Source: Mycobacterium basiliense
Lineage (GTDB): Bacteria > Actinomycetota > Actinomycetes > Mycobacteriales > Mycobacteriaceae
Assembly (NCBI RefSeq): GCF_900292015.1
Contig: NZ_LR130759.1
Span: forward strand, 434,001-498,000
Direction of reading: 5' to 3'
DNA: 64,000 nucleotides
Under the pieces are notes generated by a model, which saw only the letters and a program-made list of their open reading frames with translations, did no database searches and was not told the DNA's origin. A program made the position numbers and the translations under genes. How positions within the stretch are numbered: position 1 is the first letter of the stretch; each line of letters opens with the position of its first letter. Positions 36,597-45,867 of the stretch are shown in pieces.

Positions 36597-37708
36597 CGGA
36601 ACCGTTTTTCTATCCAGTTGGCGATGATGCCGGCCTGCTCGTCGCGGGCGCCGGGGGTGGTGAAGTAATGGTCGGTATCGACTGAGGCCTGTGCCTTGTC
36701 GGTGCTGGCGAGCGCGTCGTGGATGCGTTGCGCGTCAGAGGGGAAGACGCCGGTGTCGGCGTCGGCATTGATCACCAGCGCCGGGCAGGTGATACGGCCC
36801 AGATGCGGTTCGGCGCGGGTTTGCGCCACCCGCAGGCTCCACATGCCCAGCCAGCTGCGCAGCGTGCAGGCCGCGGCGATGCCGTATGCCGAGCGATTCG
36901 CTTTCACCGGTGTCCCCGCGTAGCACAGGTTGGGTTCGCGCTTGGTCGGTTCGATGCTGGCATCGACCATGCGGGGATCGGCCCAGGTTCTCATCACACT
37001 GAACGGTCGATCGGAAAATCCGGCTGCGCGAACACGTTTGAGCTCTTCCTCGGCCCAATCGGTGATGCTCTCATTGCGTGCTACCTGAGCCGCTCGGTAG
37101 CGGCCGAGGAACTCCGGGGAGTACGGCGGACCGTTGCCTTCGTTGAACAGGTCCAGACCGGGATCGGTTGCCACAGGATCATTTTCGTCGATAACGGCAG
37201 CATCCATCCAGGCGGTCAACACGTCGGGACGTCCGGGATGGGCTGCGGTGGCGATGTATGCGTCGGCCGTGGGCAACTCGGTGGCGCCGGCTGCTGGACG
37301 CATGCCCGCCAGTGGGGTGACGTTGGGGTCGACCGCCTGCGATTGATAGGCCGCCATCAATGATCCGCCTCCCGAATTGCCCAGCAACACCACCGTTTCC
37401 ACGCCTGCAATGTCACGCAGCCACCGTACCCCGACGCCGATGTCGACCAATGCGTGATCGAGGAGGAAGCTGCTTTCAAAACCCCGGAACCTGGTGTTCC
37501 AGCCCAGGAACCCAATGCCGCGGGCGGCCAGGTAGTCGGCGAGATAGTGCTCGGAGAAATCGATTTGGTAGTGCGTGGCGATCATCGCTATCTGCGGTTT
37601 GCTGTCCGCGGCGCGATGATAGAGGCCCTGGCATGGGTGTCCGCCGGCGCCGGCGCGACCGGCAGTCGGGGACGGTAGCCCGACGAACTCGCGGATGACA
37701 TTGGACAA
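36593..37708 (-). CDS. Alpha/beta hydrolase (Rv0272c-like)
   Basis: The 371-residue protein resembles alpha/beta hydrolases. The nucleophile elbow is VVLLGNSGGGSLMAAY (GxSxG, about 115), the acid is probably in VINADADTGVFPSDAQRI, and the His in SVDTDHYFTTPGAR. No signal peptide is evident, so it is cytoplasmic. Size and sequence match Rv0272c (377). The start is TTG at 37708, directly after the stop of the TetR gene and preceded by GAGGAGG at 8 bases. No ATG or GTG nearby fits better. It overlaps the dehydrogenase gene by 4 bases. It is probably an esterase or thioesterase-like enzyme for a small acyl substrate. Confidence 0.83.
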   Translation of the reverse strand: MSNVIREFVGLPSPTAGRAGAGGHPCQGLYHRAADSKPQIAMIATHYQIDFSEHYLADYLAARGIGFLGWNTRFRGFESSFLLDHALVDIGVGVRWLRDIAGVETVVLLGNSGGGSLMAAYQSQAVDPNVTPLAGMRPAAGATELPTADAYIATAAHPGRPDVLTAWMDAAVIDENDPVATDPGLDLFNEGNGPPYSPEFLGRYRAAQVARNESITDWAEEELKRVRAAGFSDRPFSVMRTWADPRMVDASIEPTKREPNLCYAGTPVKANRSAYGIAAACTLRSWLGMWSLRVAQTRAEPHLGRITCPALVINADADTGVFPSDAQRIHDALASTDKAQASVDTDHYFTTPGARDEQAGIIANWIEKRFR

Positions 37709-37709
37709 T

Positions 37710-38318
37710 TCAGCAAACCTCCTCGCCGTAGATGGCGCGATAGTAGATGTTGGCCAGGGTCTGGATGCAGGCCTGATCGTCGGGTTCCTTGGTCCGTGGT
37801 CCGCTGAGCTGGATATAGCAGAACTGGTTGAACATGGCCACGATTGCCTCGGCGATCAGCCGTGGGTCATCGCCCGGGCAGTATCCCTGCGATTGAGCAC
37901 GCTTGACCGTCTCGTTGATAAAAGATATTGGCAACTCGCACATTTCGGCCCAGTGCTGGGCAAAGTCGTCGTTGATCATCGCCAACTGCGACACGCCGAT
38001 CATTTCCGCCAGTCGGTGGCGGTAGGTGTACCAGTGAGCGGCCGCAGCTTCGTACGTCCGTTCGCGATTGGAGAGACCGTGCTGGGTCACCGTCAGTGCC
38101 CGCTCGTTTACTTCGTCACGGAACCGCAGCGCCCATTGACGGACCATCGCTTGCTTGGAGTCGTAGTAGTTGTAGAACGATGCCGCTGAACGGCCGGCTT
38201 CGGCGGCGATGTCGGCAATAGTTGTCGCAAGGATTCCTTTGCGGGCGATGACCCTTCGCGCGGCGGCGTCGATTGCGGCCTGCGTCTGTCGTCCGCGGTG
38301 CGTCGGGAACTCCGGCAC
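37710..38318 (-). CDS. TetR-family regulator (Rv0273c-like)
   Basis: The 202-residue protein begins with a TetR helix-turn-helix: TIADIAAEAGRSAASFYNYYDSKQAMVRQW (about 25-55). An all-helical ligand-binding domain follows. GTG at 38318 is chosen because AGGAGG lies 8 bases upstream and the length fits Rv0273c. It is the first gene of a minus-strand group with the hydrolase, dehydrogenase and perhaps fadE6, and it diverges from the Rv0274-like gene. A long perfect palindrome lies between the two start codons (38339-38370), most likely its operator, so it probably represses itself and both divergent units. Confidence 0.88.
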   Translation of the reverse strand: MPEFPTHRGRQTQAAIDAAARRVIARKGILATTIADIAAEAGRSAASFYNYYDSKQAMVRQWALRFRDEVNERALTVTQHGLSNRERTYEAAAAHWYTYRHRLAEMIGVSQLAMINDDFAQHWAEMCELPISFINETVKRAQSQGYCPGDDPRLIAEAIVAMFNQFCYIQLSGPRTKEPDDQACIQTLANIYYRAIYGEEVC

Positions 38319-38338
38319 CTGGTGCACCTCCTCTGGAG

Positions 38339-38370
38339 CGAATCTGAATCTGATGTTAGATTCAGATTCG
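38339..38370. promoter_or_regulatory. 32-bp palindromic operator between Rv0273c-like and Rv0274-like genes
   Basis: CGAATCTGAATCT (38339-38351) is repeated inverted as AGATTCAGATTCG (38358-38370) around a 6-base centre. A further GAATCT follows. Each arm contains a direct repeat of GAATCT, so two overlapping TetR dimer sites are possible. It lies 21 bases from the TetR start and 46 from the Rv0274-like ATG. Confidence 0.75.
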
Positions 38371-38415
38371 AATCTCGGCCAGAGTATGGACCCGAGGACC
38401 GATCGGAGTCGGAAG

Positions 38416-38997
38416 ATGATCAAGCCGCACAACATCAACGACGAGTTCGAACTCGGCGGCATCAACCACGTCGCGTTGGTCTGTTCGGATATGGCTCGCA
38501 CCGTGGACTTTTACAGCAACATCCTCGGTATGCCGCTGATCAAGTCGCTCGACCTACCCGGCGGGCAGGGGCAACACTTCTTCTTCGACGCCGGAAATGG
38601 CGACTGTGTCGCGTTCTTTTGGTTCGCCGACGCGCCAGATCGGGTTCCGGGCATCTCGTCGCCCGGTGCCATCCCGGGCATTGGCGACATCACCAGCGCG
38701 GTGAGCAGCATGAATCACTTGGCGTTTCATGTTCCCGCGGAAAAGTTCGACGCCTACCGGCAGCGGCTGAAGGACAAGGGAGTGCGGGTCGGCCCGGTGC
38801 TCAACCATGACGAAAGTGCACGGCAGGTGTCCGCGACGGTGCATCCGGGCGTGTACGTGCGCTCGTTCTACTTCCAGGATCCTGATGGCGTCACGCTGGA
38901 ATTCGCTTGCTGGGTAAAGGAATTCGATGACAGCGATACGCCTGCGGTGCCGAAGACCGCTGCGGACCGGCGGCCTCCGGTGACTGCGGGTCGCTAA
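38416..38997 (+). CDS. Glyoxalase/bleomycin-resistance/dioxygenase-fold protein (Rv0274-like)
   Basis: The 193-residue protein is a vicinal-oxygen-chelate fold member. It has two beta-alpha-beta-beta-beta modules: GGINHVALVCSDMARTVDFYSNILGMPL at about 14-42 and MNHLAFHVPAEKFDAYRQRLKDKGV at about 98-122, ending YFQDPDGVTLEFACW. Metal-ligand candidates are His in INHVALV, His in NHLAFHV and Glu in TLEFA. Members include glyoxalases, dioxygenases and fosfomycin-type resistance proteins; the substrate here is unknown. ATG at 38416 gives exactly the Rv0274 length. The gene diverges from its probable TetR regulator and is followed after 7 bases by a membrane protein gene, likely co-transcribed. Confidence 0.87.
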   Translation: MIKPHNINDEFELGGINHVALVCSDMARTVDFYSNILGMPLIKSLDLPGGQGQHFFFDAGNGDCVAFFWFADAPDRVPGISSPGAIPGIGDITSAVSSMNHLAFHVPAEKFDAYRQRLKDKGVRVGPVLNHDESARQVSATVHPGVYVRSFYFQDPDGVTLEFACWVKEFDDSDTPAVPKTAADRRPPVTAGR

Positions 38998-39004
38998 CAC
39001 GATC

Positions 39005-39583
39005 GTGACTGACGCCATTTTGACCGACGATCAGATCGCGGCGCTAAGTCCAGAGCAACGGCGTGATCTGATTGTTCGGCTGGAGCGGCCGCTGACCGAC
39101 CTGCTGGACCCGGCAACGTTCGCGCGCGCTCGGCGTCTTCGGCTGGCCTTGATAGTGGGCGGGGCAGTGGCGCTGATCCCATGGACGGTGTTCCTGGCCT
39201 GGACGCTGCCGGCGAACTATGTTGCCCACAATTGGCCGGCCACCTGGGTCGGCTTCGACATTCTGTTGGTCGGTTTCATGGCGGCCACCGCCGTGCTCGG
39301 CTACCTGCGTCGCCAACTGCTCCTCCTCACCGCGTTCACCACCGGGGTGCTGCTGATCTGTGATGCGTGGTTCGACCTGATGACCGCCGGGCCCGCCGAG
39401 CGTTGGTGGTCGGTGATATCCGCGCTGGTGTTCGAACTCCCGGTGGCGATCATCATGATCACCGGTGCCCAGCGGATCATGCGACTTACCTTGGCACGGC
39501 TCTGGCTGCTGGATTCCGGGACCCGCCTTTGGCAGCTGCCGCTGCTGCCGTTGTATGGGGACGGTACAAGGCTGGGTCGGTAA
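39005..39583 (+). CDS. Four-helix integral membrane protein of unknown function
   Basis: The 192-residue protein has a hydrophilic N-terminus of about 45 residues and four membrane helices (about 47-68, 81-100, 107-127 and 139-158). No family motif is recognised. GTG at 39005 begins 7 bases after the Rv0274-like stop, so the two are probably one transcript. The final 98 bases overlap the C-terminal codons of the TetR gene on the other strand, which is long for a convergent overlap. A gene here is not part of the H37Rv order I remember. The Ala/Leu/Trp-rich composition and good third-position GC content support coding. Confidence 0.7.
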   Translation: MTDAILTDDQIAALSPEQRRDLIVRLERPLTDLLDPATFARARRLRLALIVGGAVALIPWTVFLAWTLPANYVAHNWPATWVGFDILLVGFMAATAVLGYLRRQLLLLTAFTTGVLLICDAWFDLMTAGPAERWWSVISALVFELPVAIIMITGAQRIMRLTLARLWLLDSGTRLWQLPLLPLYGDGTRLGR

Positions 39584-40238
39584 GTTCGTCGAGCAGTGAA
39601 GCCAGCTGATCGACGAGCTCATCCGGTTCCAATCGCATATCGCCGGCCAGCCAGGCGCTGATGGTCTGTCCGACACCACCTACGGCGAAGTGTGCCGCGG
39701 CTTTGCCGCGCTCGTTTGCCGGCGTGCGCAGCATGTCAATGGCGTGCTGGCCGTACAACATGGCGAACAGCGCGCTGGATTCGGCGCGCTTGCGCACCAC
39801 AATCGGGTTCGCGAGTTGTGTGTTGAACAGCAGGCGTCCGATGCGGGCGTCACCGGCGATGGTGCGCACCACGTTGGCCATCCCGGCGCGGGTCTGCTCG
39901 TGCTGCGGTACCGCTGCCACCGCGGCCTGGGTGGTGGCGGCCAGCTCAGCTACCACCCAATCGAACACCCCACCAACGAATTCGTCTTTGTCGGTGAAGC
40001 TTTCGTAAAAGTAGCGGGCAGATAGGCCGGCCCGGCGGCAGACGCTGCGGACGGTCAGTTCGGCGATGTCGCGTTCGTCGGAGCCCAGCAGGTCCAGGCC
40101 GGCGTCCAGCAACTGCCGTCGGCGCGCGGCCAGCCGGGCGGCCGCCTCAACGCCACGGTAGGGACGCATGGTGGAGGCGTCGGTGGAGGCGTGGGTCGAC
40201 CCGGAAGTCGACCCGGAGTCACTAGTCATCGGCACCAT
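39486..40238 (-). CDS. TetR-family regulator (Rv0275c-like)
   Basis: The 250-residue protein has a TetR helix-turn-helix at about residues 45-85 (ELTVRSVCRRAGLSARYFYESFTDKDEFVGGV), with an ordinary helical C-terminal domain. The first 25 residues are a Ser/Thr/Gly-rich low-complexity tail (SGSTSGSTHAST), and starts at 40229 or at the Met near residue 22 are also possible. The C-terminal 30 residues (Ala-rich, after LTDPALYRPHT) run antisense through the end of the membrane protein gene. It corresponds to Rv0275c (241 residues). It diverges from the Rv0276-like gene across 75 bases and may regulate it. Confidence 0.87.
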   Translation of the reverse strand: MVPMTSDSGSTSGSTHASTDASTMRPYRGVEAAARLAARRRQLLDAGLDLLGSDERDIAELTVRSVCRRAGLSARYFYESFTDKDEFVGGVFDWVVAELAATTQAAVAAVPQHEQTRAGMANVVRTIAGDARIGRLLFNTQLANPIVVRKRAESSALFAMLYGQHAIDMLRTPANERGKAAAHFAVGGVGQTISAWLAGDMRLEPDELVDQLASLLDELTDPALYRPHTTAAAAAAKGGSRNPAARAVPR

Positions 40239-40313
40239 CTTGACACCCGGTCAGGAGCGCGACACTATCAGGAAACGCGTGTTACCACAATTAGCGGGCC
40301 AGGAGGAAATGCA

Positions 40314-41216
40314 GTGGCCGTTCACGAGGCGCTCGACCGACCCCTTCCCCATGTCGAGCGTCCGCTATCCGACCCCCCTCGGCCGGTCAAAGCGCGCCGG
40401 TCCGGCGGCTTTGTCGAGGGCCTGATGGGGGTGGCGCTGCTGGCCGGCCCGGCCAACGTGATCATGGAGCTGGCGCGACCCGGGGTCGGATACGGCGTTG
40501 CGGAAAGCCGGGTCGAAAGTGGGCGAATTGATCGCCACCCGATCAAGCGGGCGCGGACCACCTTCACCTACGTTGCGGTGGCGGCCGCGGGCAGCGATGA
40601 GCAGAAGGCGGCCTTCCGGCGGGCCGTCAACCGGGTCCACGCCCAGGTGTACTCGACACCGGAAAGCCCGGTGCAGTACAACGCTTTCGATGTCGACCTA
40701 CAGCTGTGGGTGGCGGCCTGCCTGTACAAGGGCGGCGTCGATGTCTACCGGACTTTTGTCGGTGAGATGGACGACGAGGAGGCCGATCGCCATTATCGCG
40801 AGGGAATGTCGATCGGCACCACATTGCAGGTGCCCCCGGAGTTGTGGCCGGCCGATCGGGCCGCCTTTGACCGGTATTGGCAGGAGTCACTTGCCAAGAT
40901 CCACATCGATGACACGGTCCGCGAATACCTCTATCCGATCGCGGTGTCCCGAGTGCGAGGGGTCAACCTGCCCGGACCGCTGCGGCGCCTCTCGGAGGGG
41001 ATCGCGCTGCTCATCACGACCGGCTTCTTGCCGCAACGGTTTCGCGACGAGATGCGGTTGCCTTGGGACGCTGACAAACAACGACGGTTCGATCGGTTGA
41101 TGGCCCTAGTGGGCGCGGTGAATCGGGTGATGCCGCGAGTCATTCGGCAGTTCCCGTTCAACCTGATGCTCTGGGATCTGGACCGGCGAATGAGAACCGG
41201 GCGTCCCTTGGTGTAG
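40314..41216 (+). CDS. DUF2236 protein, MpaB/latex-clearing-type oxygenase-like (Rv0276-like)
   Basis: The 300-residue protein is a DUF2236 (ER-bound oxygenase mpaB/latex clearing protein) family member. Family landmarks are ANVIMELARPGVGYGVAESRV near the N-terminus, FRRAVNRVHAQVYS with the conserved His, and YNAFDVDLQLWVAACLYKGGVDVYR. These supply the predicted haem b environment, after which the protein is helical. Some relatives cleave polyisoprenoids; mycobacterial members are mostly uncharacterised. GTG at 40314 has AGGAGGAAATGCA before it and is far better than upstream alternatives. Size matches Rv0276 (306). It diverges from the TetR gene, and the PE_PGRS gene converges 34 bases beyond its stop; vapC25, expected here in H37Rv, is absent. 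Confidence 0.86.
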   Translation: MAVHEALDRPLPHVERPLSDPPRPVKARRSGGFVEGLMGVALLAGPANVIMELARPGVGYGVAESRVESGRIDRHPIKRARTTFTYVAVAAAGSDEQKAAFRRAVNRVHAQVYSTPESPVQYNAFDVDLQLWVAACLYKGGVDVYRTFVGEMDDEEADRHYREGMSIGTTLQVPPELWPADRAAFDRYWQESLAKIHIDDTVREYLYPIAVSRVRGVNLPGPLRRLSEGIALLITTGFLPQRFRDEMRLPWDADKQRRFDRLMALVGAVNRVMPRVIRQFPFNLMLWDLDRRMRTGRPLV

Positions 41217-41250
41217 TCCTGGTGTGGCGCCGCTGCCACGGGCCCGCGGA

Positions 41251-44010
41251 CTAGATCACTCCATTCAGACCGTCCTCGCCGATGAGCAGCCCGCCGGTGC
41301 CGCCGGTGCCAGGCGTGCCATTGGCCGCGGCCTTGCCGCCGTTCCCGCCGTTACCGCCGTCGCCGATCAGAACGGCGTTGCCCCCGGTACCGCCGTTACC
41401 GCCGGTGGTGATCGCGTTTCCACCCGCGCCACCGTCACCGCCGTTACCGAACACCCCGGCCTTGCCGCCGATACCGCCGCTACCGCCGGTGCCCGCCACT
41501 CCTGCGTTGGCGCCGGTGCCGCCGGCCCCGCCGGCGCCGCCGGAGCCGATGAGCAAGCCGGCGGTGCCGCCGGCCCCGCCGGCGCCGCCTTGCTGGGTCG
41601 TACTCCCACCCGCGCCGCCGTGCCCGCCGGCGCCGCCCGCCCCGCCGGAGCCGAACAGCGCGCCGGCGCCACCGCCAGCCCCGCCGGCTCCACCGGTGAG
41701 GGTGCCCGCACCGCCGCTGCCGCCGGCACCACCGGAGCCGCCGAGGGATAGCAGGCCGGCGCTGCCGCCGGCCCCGCCGGCACCGCCAACATTGGCGCCA
41801 GAGCCCCCGGTGCCGCCGGTGCCGCCGGCGCCGAACAGGCCGCCGTTCCCGCCGGCTCCGCCGGCTCCGCCGGACACGCCGGCGCCTCCGGTACCGCCGG
41901 ACCCAAACAGGCCGCCATTCCCGCCGGCTCCGCCGCCGGCGCCGAAACCGCCCGCCCCGCCGACTCCGCCGTTGGAGAACAGCCCGCCGTTGCCGCCGGC
42001 GCCGCCGACGCCATTCGGGTTGCCGGGCGCGGCACCGTGGCCACCGGTCCCGGCGGCGCCGTAGAAGAGGCCGGCGTTGCCGCCATTGCCTCCGGCGCCT
42101 CCCTTTCCGCTGGTGATGGAGTTCCCGCCAGTGCCGCCGGTGCCGCCGGAGCCGATCAGCAAGGCGTTGCCGCCGGTGCCGCCAGCCCCGCCGACGCCGT
42201 TGGTGTTGGTGGCAATCCCTCCGGTTCCCCCGGTGCCGCCGCTGCCGAACAAGATCCCGCCGGCCCCACCGGCCCCACCGGCCCCACCGGTGCCGCCGAC
42301 GGCGGTGTTGGTCGCCCCGTGCCCGCCGTTGCCACCGTTACCGAACAGCCACCCACCGTCGCCGCCGGCGGTCCCGGTCCCGGGAGTCCCGTTGGCGCCG
42401 TTACCGATCAGCGGGCGCCCGGTGAGTGTCTGGAACGGTTCATTCACGATGGCGAGCACATCTTGCTGCAGCGTGTGCACCGGCGAAATGTTGGTTGGAG
42501 CGTTGAATCCGTCCGCACCTAACAGCAGCGCGCCGATGCCGCCGACACCGGCCTTGCCGGTGGTCACGCCGATTCCACCACTGCCGCCATTGCCGCCGTT
42601 GCCAATCAGCACGCCGTTGCCGCCAGCGCCGCCAGCGGCGCCGGCACCGGCGGAGCTGGCGCCGCCGTTACCGCCGTTACCGCCGTTGCCGACCAGGCCG
42701 GGAGTGCCGCCGACCCCCCCGCTGCCGCCCAGAGTCACACCGGCGCCGCCGTTGCCGCCAGCGCCGCCGGACCCGTTGAGCAGGCCGGCGTTGCCGCCGG
42801 CGCCGCCCGCGCCGCCCGCGGCGGTGCCAAAGCCGCCGGCCCCACCGGCCCCGCCGGTGCCGAAGAACATACCGGCGTTGCCGCCGGTGCCGCCGGCCCC
42901 ACCGGGGGCCGCCTTGCCGAGGCCTTCGCCGCCAGCACCGCCCGCGCCGCCGGCTTGGCCGAGTGACAGCAGACCGGCGTCCCCGCCGTCCCCGCCGTTC
43001 CCGGCGGCAAGGCCTATGGTCGAGCCGCCGCTGCCGCCGCTGCCGCCGGTGCCGCCAGCGCCCATCAGCCCACCGGATCCACCGGCGCCGCCGGCACCAC
43101 CAACCCCACCGGTGGAACCACCGGTGCCGCCGGCCCCACCCGTGCCGCCGGCGCCGAATAGCCCACCGGCCCCGCCAGCCCCGCCGGCAGCGCCGGTTCC
43201 GCCTTGTCCGCCGACGCCGCCGACGCCGCCGTCGGCGAAGAGCCCGCCGGCGCCGCCGGCCCCACCAACCCCGCCGGTGGCCGCGCTGGCGAATGAGTAC
43301 CCGCCGGCGCCGCCGGGCCCGGCAGCGCCGAAGAGCATGCCGGCGTTCCCGCCGGCTCCGCCGGCCCCGGCGTTCCCGCCGGTGAGTTCCGTTGATGCCC
43401 CGCCGGTGCCGCCCGCGCCGCCGGCGCCTATCAGCACGGCGTTGCCGCCGGCCCCGCCGGCGCCGCCGGTGCCGGCGGCGGCGGTGGCGACCCCGCCTGC
43501 GCCGCCAGCACCACCGCTGCCGATGAGCCCAGCGGCGCCGCCGTTCCCGCCGGCCCCGCCGCTGGCGCCGATTGCTCCGGATCCACCGGCGCCGCCGTTG
43601 CCGATCAACCAGCCGGCGTCGCCGCCATTGGCCCCGGTTCCCGGGGCGCCGTTTGCGCCGTTGCCGATCAATGGGCGCCCGGTAGCCGCCACAAACTGTG
43701 CGTTTATTGGATCAAGCAGCGCCGACAGGGCGGCGGCCTCGGCTGCCGCGTATGCTCCTCCGCCCGCGCTCAATGCCTGCACAAACTGGGCATGGAACGC
43801 AGCCGCCTGCGCACTCGCCGCCTGATAAGCCTGGCCGTAGGTGCCGAACATGCCGGCGATCGCCGCCGATACTTCGTCGGCGCCCGCGGCTAGTAGCTGC
43901 GTGGTATTGGCCGCTGCGGCGAAGTTAGCGGCGCCGAGATTCGATCCGAGACTGCCCAGATCCGCTACCGCCGCCACCAGCGCGTCCGGCGACACGATTA
44001 CATACGACAT
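41251..44010 (-). CDS. PE_PGRS protein with two linker regions
   Basis: The 919-residue protein starts with a PE domain (about 1-95, [22 protein letters not shown]) followed by the standard linker [16 protein letters not shown] and a Gly-Ala repeat region of GGAGG and GNGG triplets. A second linker ([24 protein letters not shown]) appears in the middle (about 42370-42530), followed by a second PGRS block, without a second PE domain. ATG at 44010 follows GGAGG at 6 bases; the longer frame to 44031 is less likely. PE_PGRS proteins are exported by ESX-5 and sit at the surface. This corresponds to the PE_PGRS3/PE_PGRS4 position in H37Rv, where two separate genes are annotated. Confidence 0.93.
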   Translation of the reverse strand: MSYVIVSPDALVAAVADLGSLGSNLGAANFAAAANTTQLLAAGADEVSAAIAGMFGTYGQAYQAASAQAAAFHAQFVQALSAGGGAYAAAEAAALSALLDPINAQFVAATGRPLIGNGANGAPGTGANGGDAGWLIGNGGAGGSGAIGASGGAGGNGGAAGLIGSGGAGGAGGVATAAAGTGGAGGAGGNAVLIGAGGAGGTGGASTELTGGNAGAGGAGGNAGMLFGAAGPGGAGGYSFASAATGGVGGAGGAGGLFADGGVGGVGGQGGTGAAGGAGGAGGLFGAGGTGGAGGTGGSTGGVGGAGGAGGSGGLMGAGGTGGSGGSGGSTIGLAAGNGGDGGDAGLLSLGQAGGAGGAGGEGLGKAAPGGAGGTGGNAGMFFGTGGAGGAGGFGTAAGGAGGAGGNAGLLNGSGGAGGNGGAGVTLGGSGGVGGTPGLVGNGGNGGNGGASSAGAGAAGGAGGNGVLIGNGGNGGSGGIGVTTGKAGVGGIGALLLGADGFNAPTNISPVHTLQQDVLAIVNEPFQTLTGRPLIGNGANGTPGTGTAGGDGGWLFGNGGNGGHGATNTAVGGTGGAGGAGGAGGILFGSGGTGGTGGIATNTNGVGGAGGTGGNALLIGSGGTGGTGGNSITSGKGGAGGNGGNAGLFYGAAGTGGHGAAPGNPNGVGGAGGNGGLFSNGGVGGAGGFGAGGGAGGNGGLFGSGGTGGAGVSGGAGGAGGNGGLFGAGGTGGTGGSGANVGGAGGAGGSAGLLSLGGSGGAGGSGGAGTLTGGAGGAGGGAGALFGSGGAGGAGGHGGAGGSTTQQGGAGGAGGTAGLLIGSGGAGGAGGTGANAGVAGTGGSGGIGGKAGVFGNGGDGGAGGNAITTGGNGGTGGNAVLIGDGGNGGNGGKAAANGTPGTGGTGGLLIGEDGLNGVI

Positions 44011-44231
44011 GAGAGACCTCCCAAACGACATGACTACGGTGTCAGGCCGACCTGGGGTCCCCAGTCACCAGGAAAAAATCGGCATGATACAGAATATATC
44101 CGCCGAGAGCAAGAAATCTGTGAAGTTTCCCAGAATGCTCCCAGGTATTTTCAAGCAGCCGCGTCGGCGGGAACCGGCGCTGCATTGGTTCTGCTTGCAA
44201 TGCGGCCATTGGTGGTGTCAAATGTCGATAA

Positions 44232-44246
44232 TGAAAATCATGTTCA
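44232..44246. promoter_or_regulatory. Zur box upstream of PPE3
   Basis: TGAAAATCATGTTCA, inside ATAATGAAAATCATGTTCAT, matches the mycobacterial Zur (FurB) consensus TGAAAATCATTTTCA with one changed base. It lies 20 bases before the PPE3 start. The same 15 bases precede eccA3. Confidence 0.85.
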
Positions 44247-44265
44247 TCTGGTGGCGGGGCTAGCC

Positions 44266-45849
44266 GTGGTCGCCCCGGTATGGATGGCGTCCCCGCCTGA
44301 GGTGCATTCCGCGCTGCTCAGTAGTGGCCCCGGGCCCGGGTCTTTGCTGTCGGCGGCCGCGGCATGGTCAGCGCTGGGCGCCGAATACACGGCGGTGGCA
44401 GACGAACTCATTTCCGTGCTGGGCGCGGTCCAGGGCGGGGCATGGCAGGGGCCAACCGCGGAGCGGTACGTGACTGCCCATGTGCCTTACCTGATGTGGT
44501 TGATGCGTGCCAGCGCCACCAGCGTGCAAGCGGCCGCCCAGCATGATGCCGCGGCCGCCGCCTACACCGCCGCGTTGGCGGCCATGCCGACGTTGCCCGA
44601 GTTGGCCGCCAACCACGCCATCCACGGAGTGCTGATAGCGACCAACTTCTTCGGGATCAACACCATCCCGATCGCGCTCAACGAGGCCGACTACGTGCGG
44701 ATGTGGATTCAAGCGGCAACGACAATGGCCACCTACGAAGCGGTGTCCGACGCGGCACTGGCATCGACGCCGCAAACCACCGTCGCACCGCAAATCCTGG
44801 CGGCCGAGGCCGTCGGCGATGACCACGATCATGACCACGGGGGAGACCCCAGCCCGATCGACTACATCGTGGCCGAGATCCTGCGCATCATCACCGGGGG
44901 CAGGGTGATCTGGGATCCGGCCGAAGGCACCGTCAACGGAATCCCGTACGACGACTACACGAATGCGGCCCAACCGATCTGGTGGCTAGTTCGCGCTCTC
45001 GAACTGAGTCAGGACTTTCAAACCTTCGTCAAGGATCTTTTTACCAATCCGGTCGAGGCGTTTCAGTTCCTTGTCGAGCTTGTCTTGTTCGACTGGCCGA
45101 CCCACATAGCGCAGATCGTGCAGGCGCTGGCTCAGTCGCCCCAGTTGCTGGCGGTCGCGCTCGGTGGTGTTATCTCCAACCTGGGGGCGGTGACCGGCTT
45201 TGCCGGGTTGTCGGGGCTGGCTGGGATTCATCCCGCCGTCATCCCCGCGGTCGGTCCACCGGTTGCGGCGGTGCCCATGTTGCCGGTCGCCGGGATGGCT
45301 CCGACCGTCGCCACGTCGGCCGCGGCGCCCGCGTCACCGTCTGCGCCCGTCTCCACCGCGAGCACCGTCGTTAGCAGCGCACCGGCGCCGCCACCGGCCC
45401 CGGCCGCCGGGGGCTTTGGCTACCCGTTCTTGGTCGGCGGCGGTCCCGGCATCGGATTTGGCGAGGGCATGAGCGCCAGCGCCGCCGCCAGCGCCAAGAG
45501 GAAGGTACCGGAGCCCGATTCCGCCGCCGCGGCGGCCGCCGCAGCCGCACGGGAGCAGGCGCGCCGCCGCCGACGCCGGCGCAAGACGCTACGCGGGTAC
45601 GGCGAGGAGTTCATGGATGTCGAGGTCGACCCCGACTGGGGCGCTCCACCCCCGGAGGATCCGGTCCAGCCGACGGTGGCCTCGGAGCACGGTGCGGCGC
45701 AGGTGGGATTTGCAGGCGCATTGCACAAGGAAACGGCTGGTGCGGCAACGGGTTTGACCACGCTGGCCGCGGATGAGTTCGGCGGCGGCGCGCAAATGCC
45801 GCTGCTTCCGGGCACCTGGGACTCGGACCCGGAAGCGGCATGCGACTAG
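44266..45849 (+). CDS. PPE3: PPE-family protein PPE3
   Basis: The 527-residue protein has the PPE domain (about 1-180) starting [24 protein letters not shown], with the WQGPTAERYV motif at about 55 and [21 protein letters not shown] at about 125-145. The C-terminal half is Ala/Pro-rich, ending ADEFGGGAQMPLLPGTWDSD, the PPE-SVP-like and PPW-like tail shared with PPE4. The start GTG at 44266 follows the Zur box by 20 bases, so it should be expressed under zinc limitation. It matches Rv0280 (536). It is highly similar to PPE4 at 55056, from which it probably arose. No PE partner is adjacent, although the PE_PGRS gene diverges from it. Confidence 0.93.
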   Translation: MVAPVWMASPPEVHSALLSSGPGPGSLLSAAAAWSALGAEYTAVADELISVLGAVQGGAWQGPTAERYVTAHVPYLMWLMRASATSVQAAAQHDAAAAAYTAALAAMPTLPELAANHAIHGVLIATNFFGINTIPIALNEADYVRMWIQAATTMATYEAVSDAALASTPQTTVAPQILAAEAVGDDHDHDHGGDPSPIDYIVAEILRIITGGRVIWDPAEGTVNGIPYDDYTNAAQPIWWLVRALELSQDFQTFVKDLFTNPVEAFQFLVELVLFDWPTHIAQIVQALAQSPQLLAVALGGVISNLGAVTGFAGLSGLAGIHPAVIPAVGPPVAAVPMLPVAGMAPTVATSAAAPASPSAPVSTASTVVSSAPAPPPAPAAGGFGYPFLVGGGPGIGFGEGMSASAAASAKRKVPEPDSAAAAAAAAAREQARRRRRRRKTLRGYGEEFMDVEVDPDWGAPPPEDPVQPTVASEHGAAQVGFAGALHKETAGAATGLTTLAADEFGGGAQMPLLPGTWDSDPEAACD

Positions 45850-45867
45850 CCGCGTAGTGTCGTTGGG

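Noticed and set aside
41400..43660. Regularly repeated motifs that look like a CRISPR or tandem array
   Set aside because: The period is three amino acids of GGA/GNG codons, with no constant repeat-spacer spacing. It is the PGRS region.
42077..43825. 582-residue Pro-rich frame on the + strand (and 41282-42064, 41224-41751)
   Set aside because: They are antisense to the PE_PGRS gene. Reverse-complement of Gly-Ala-Gly repeats reads as Pro-Pro-Ala repeats without stops, and no ribosome binding site or start context exists.
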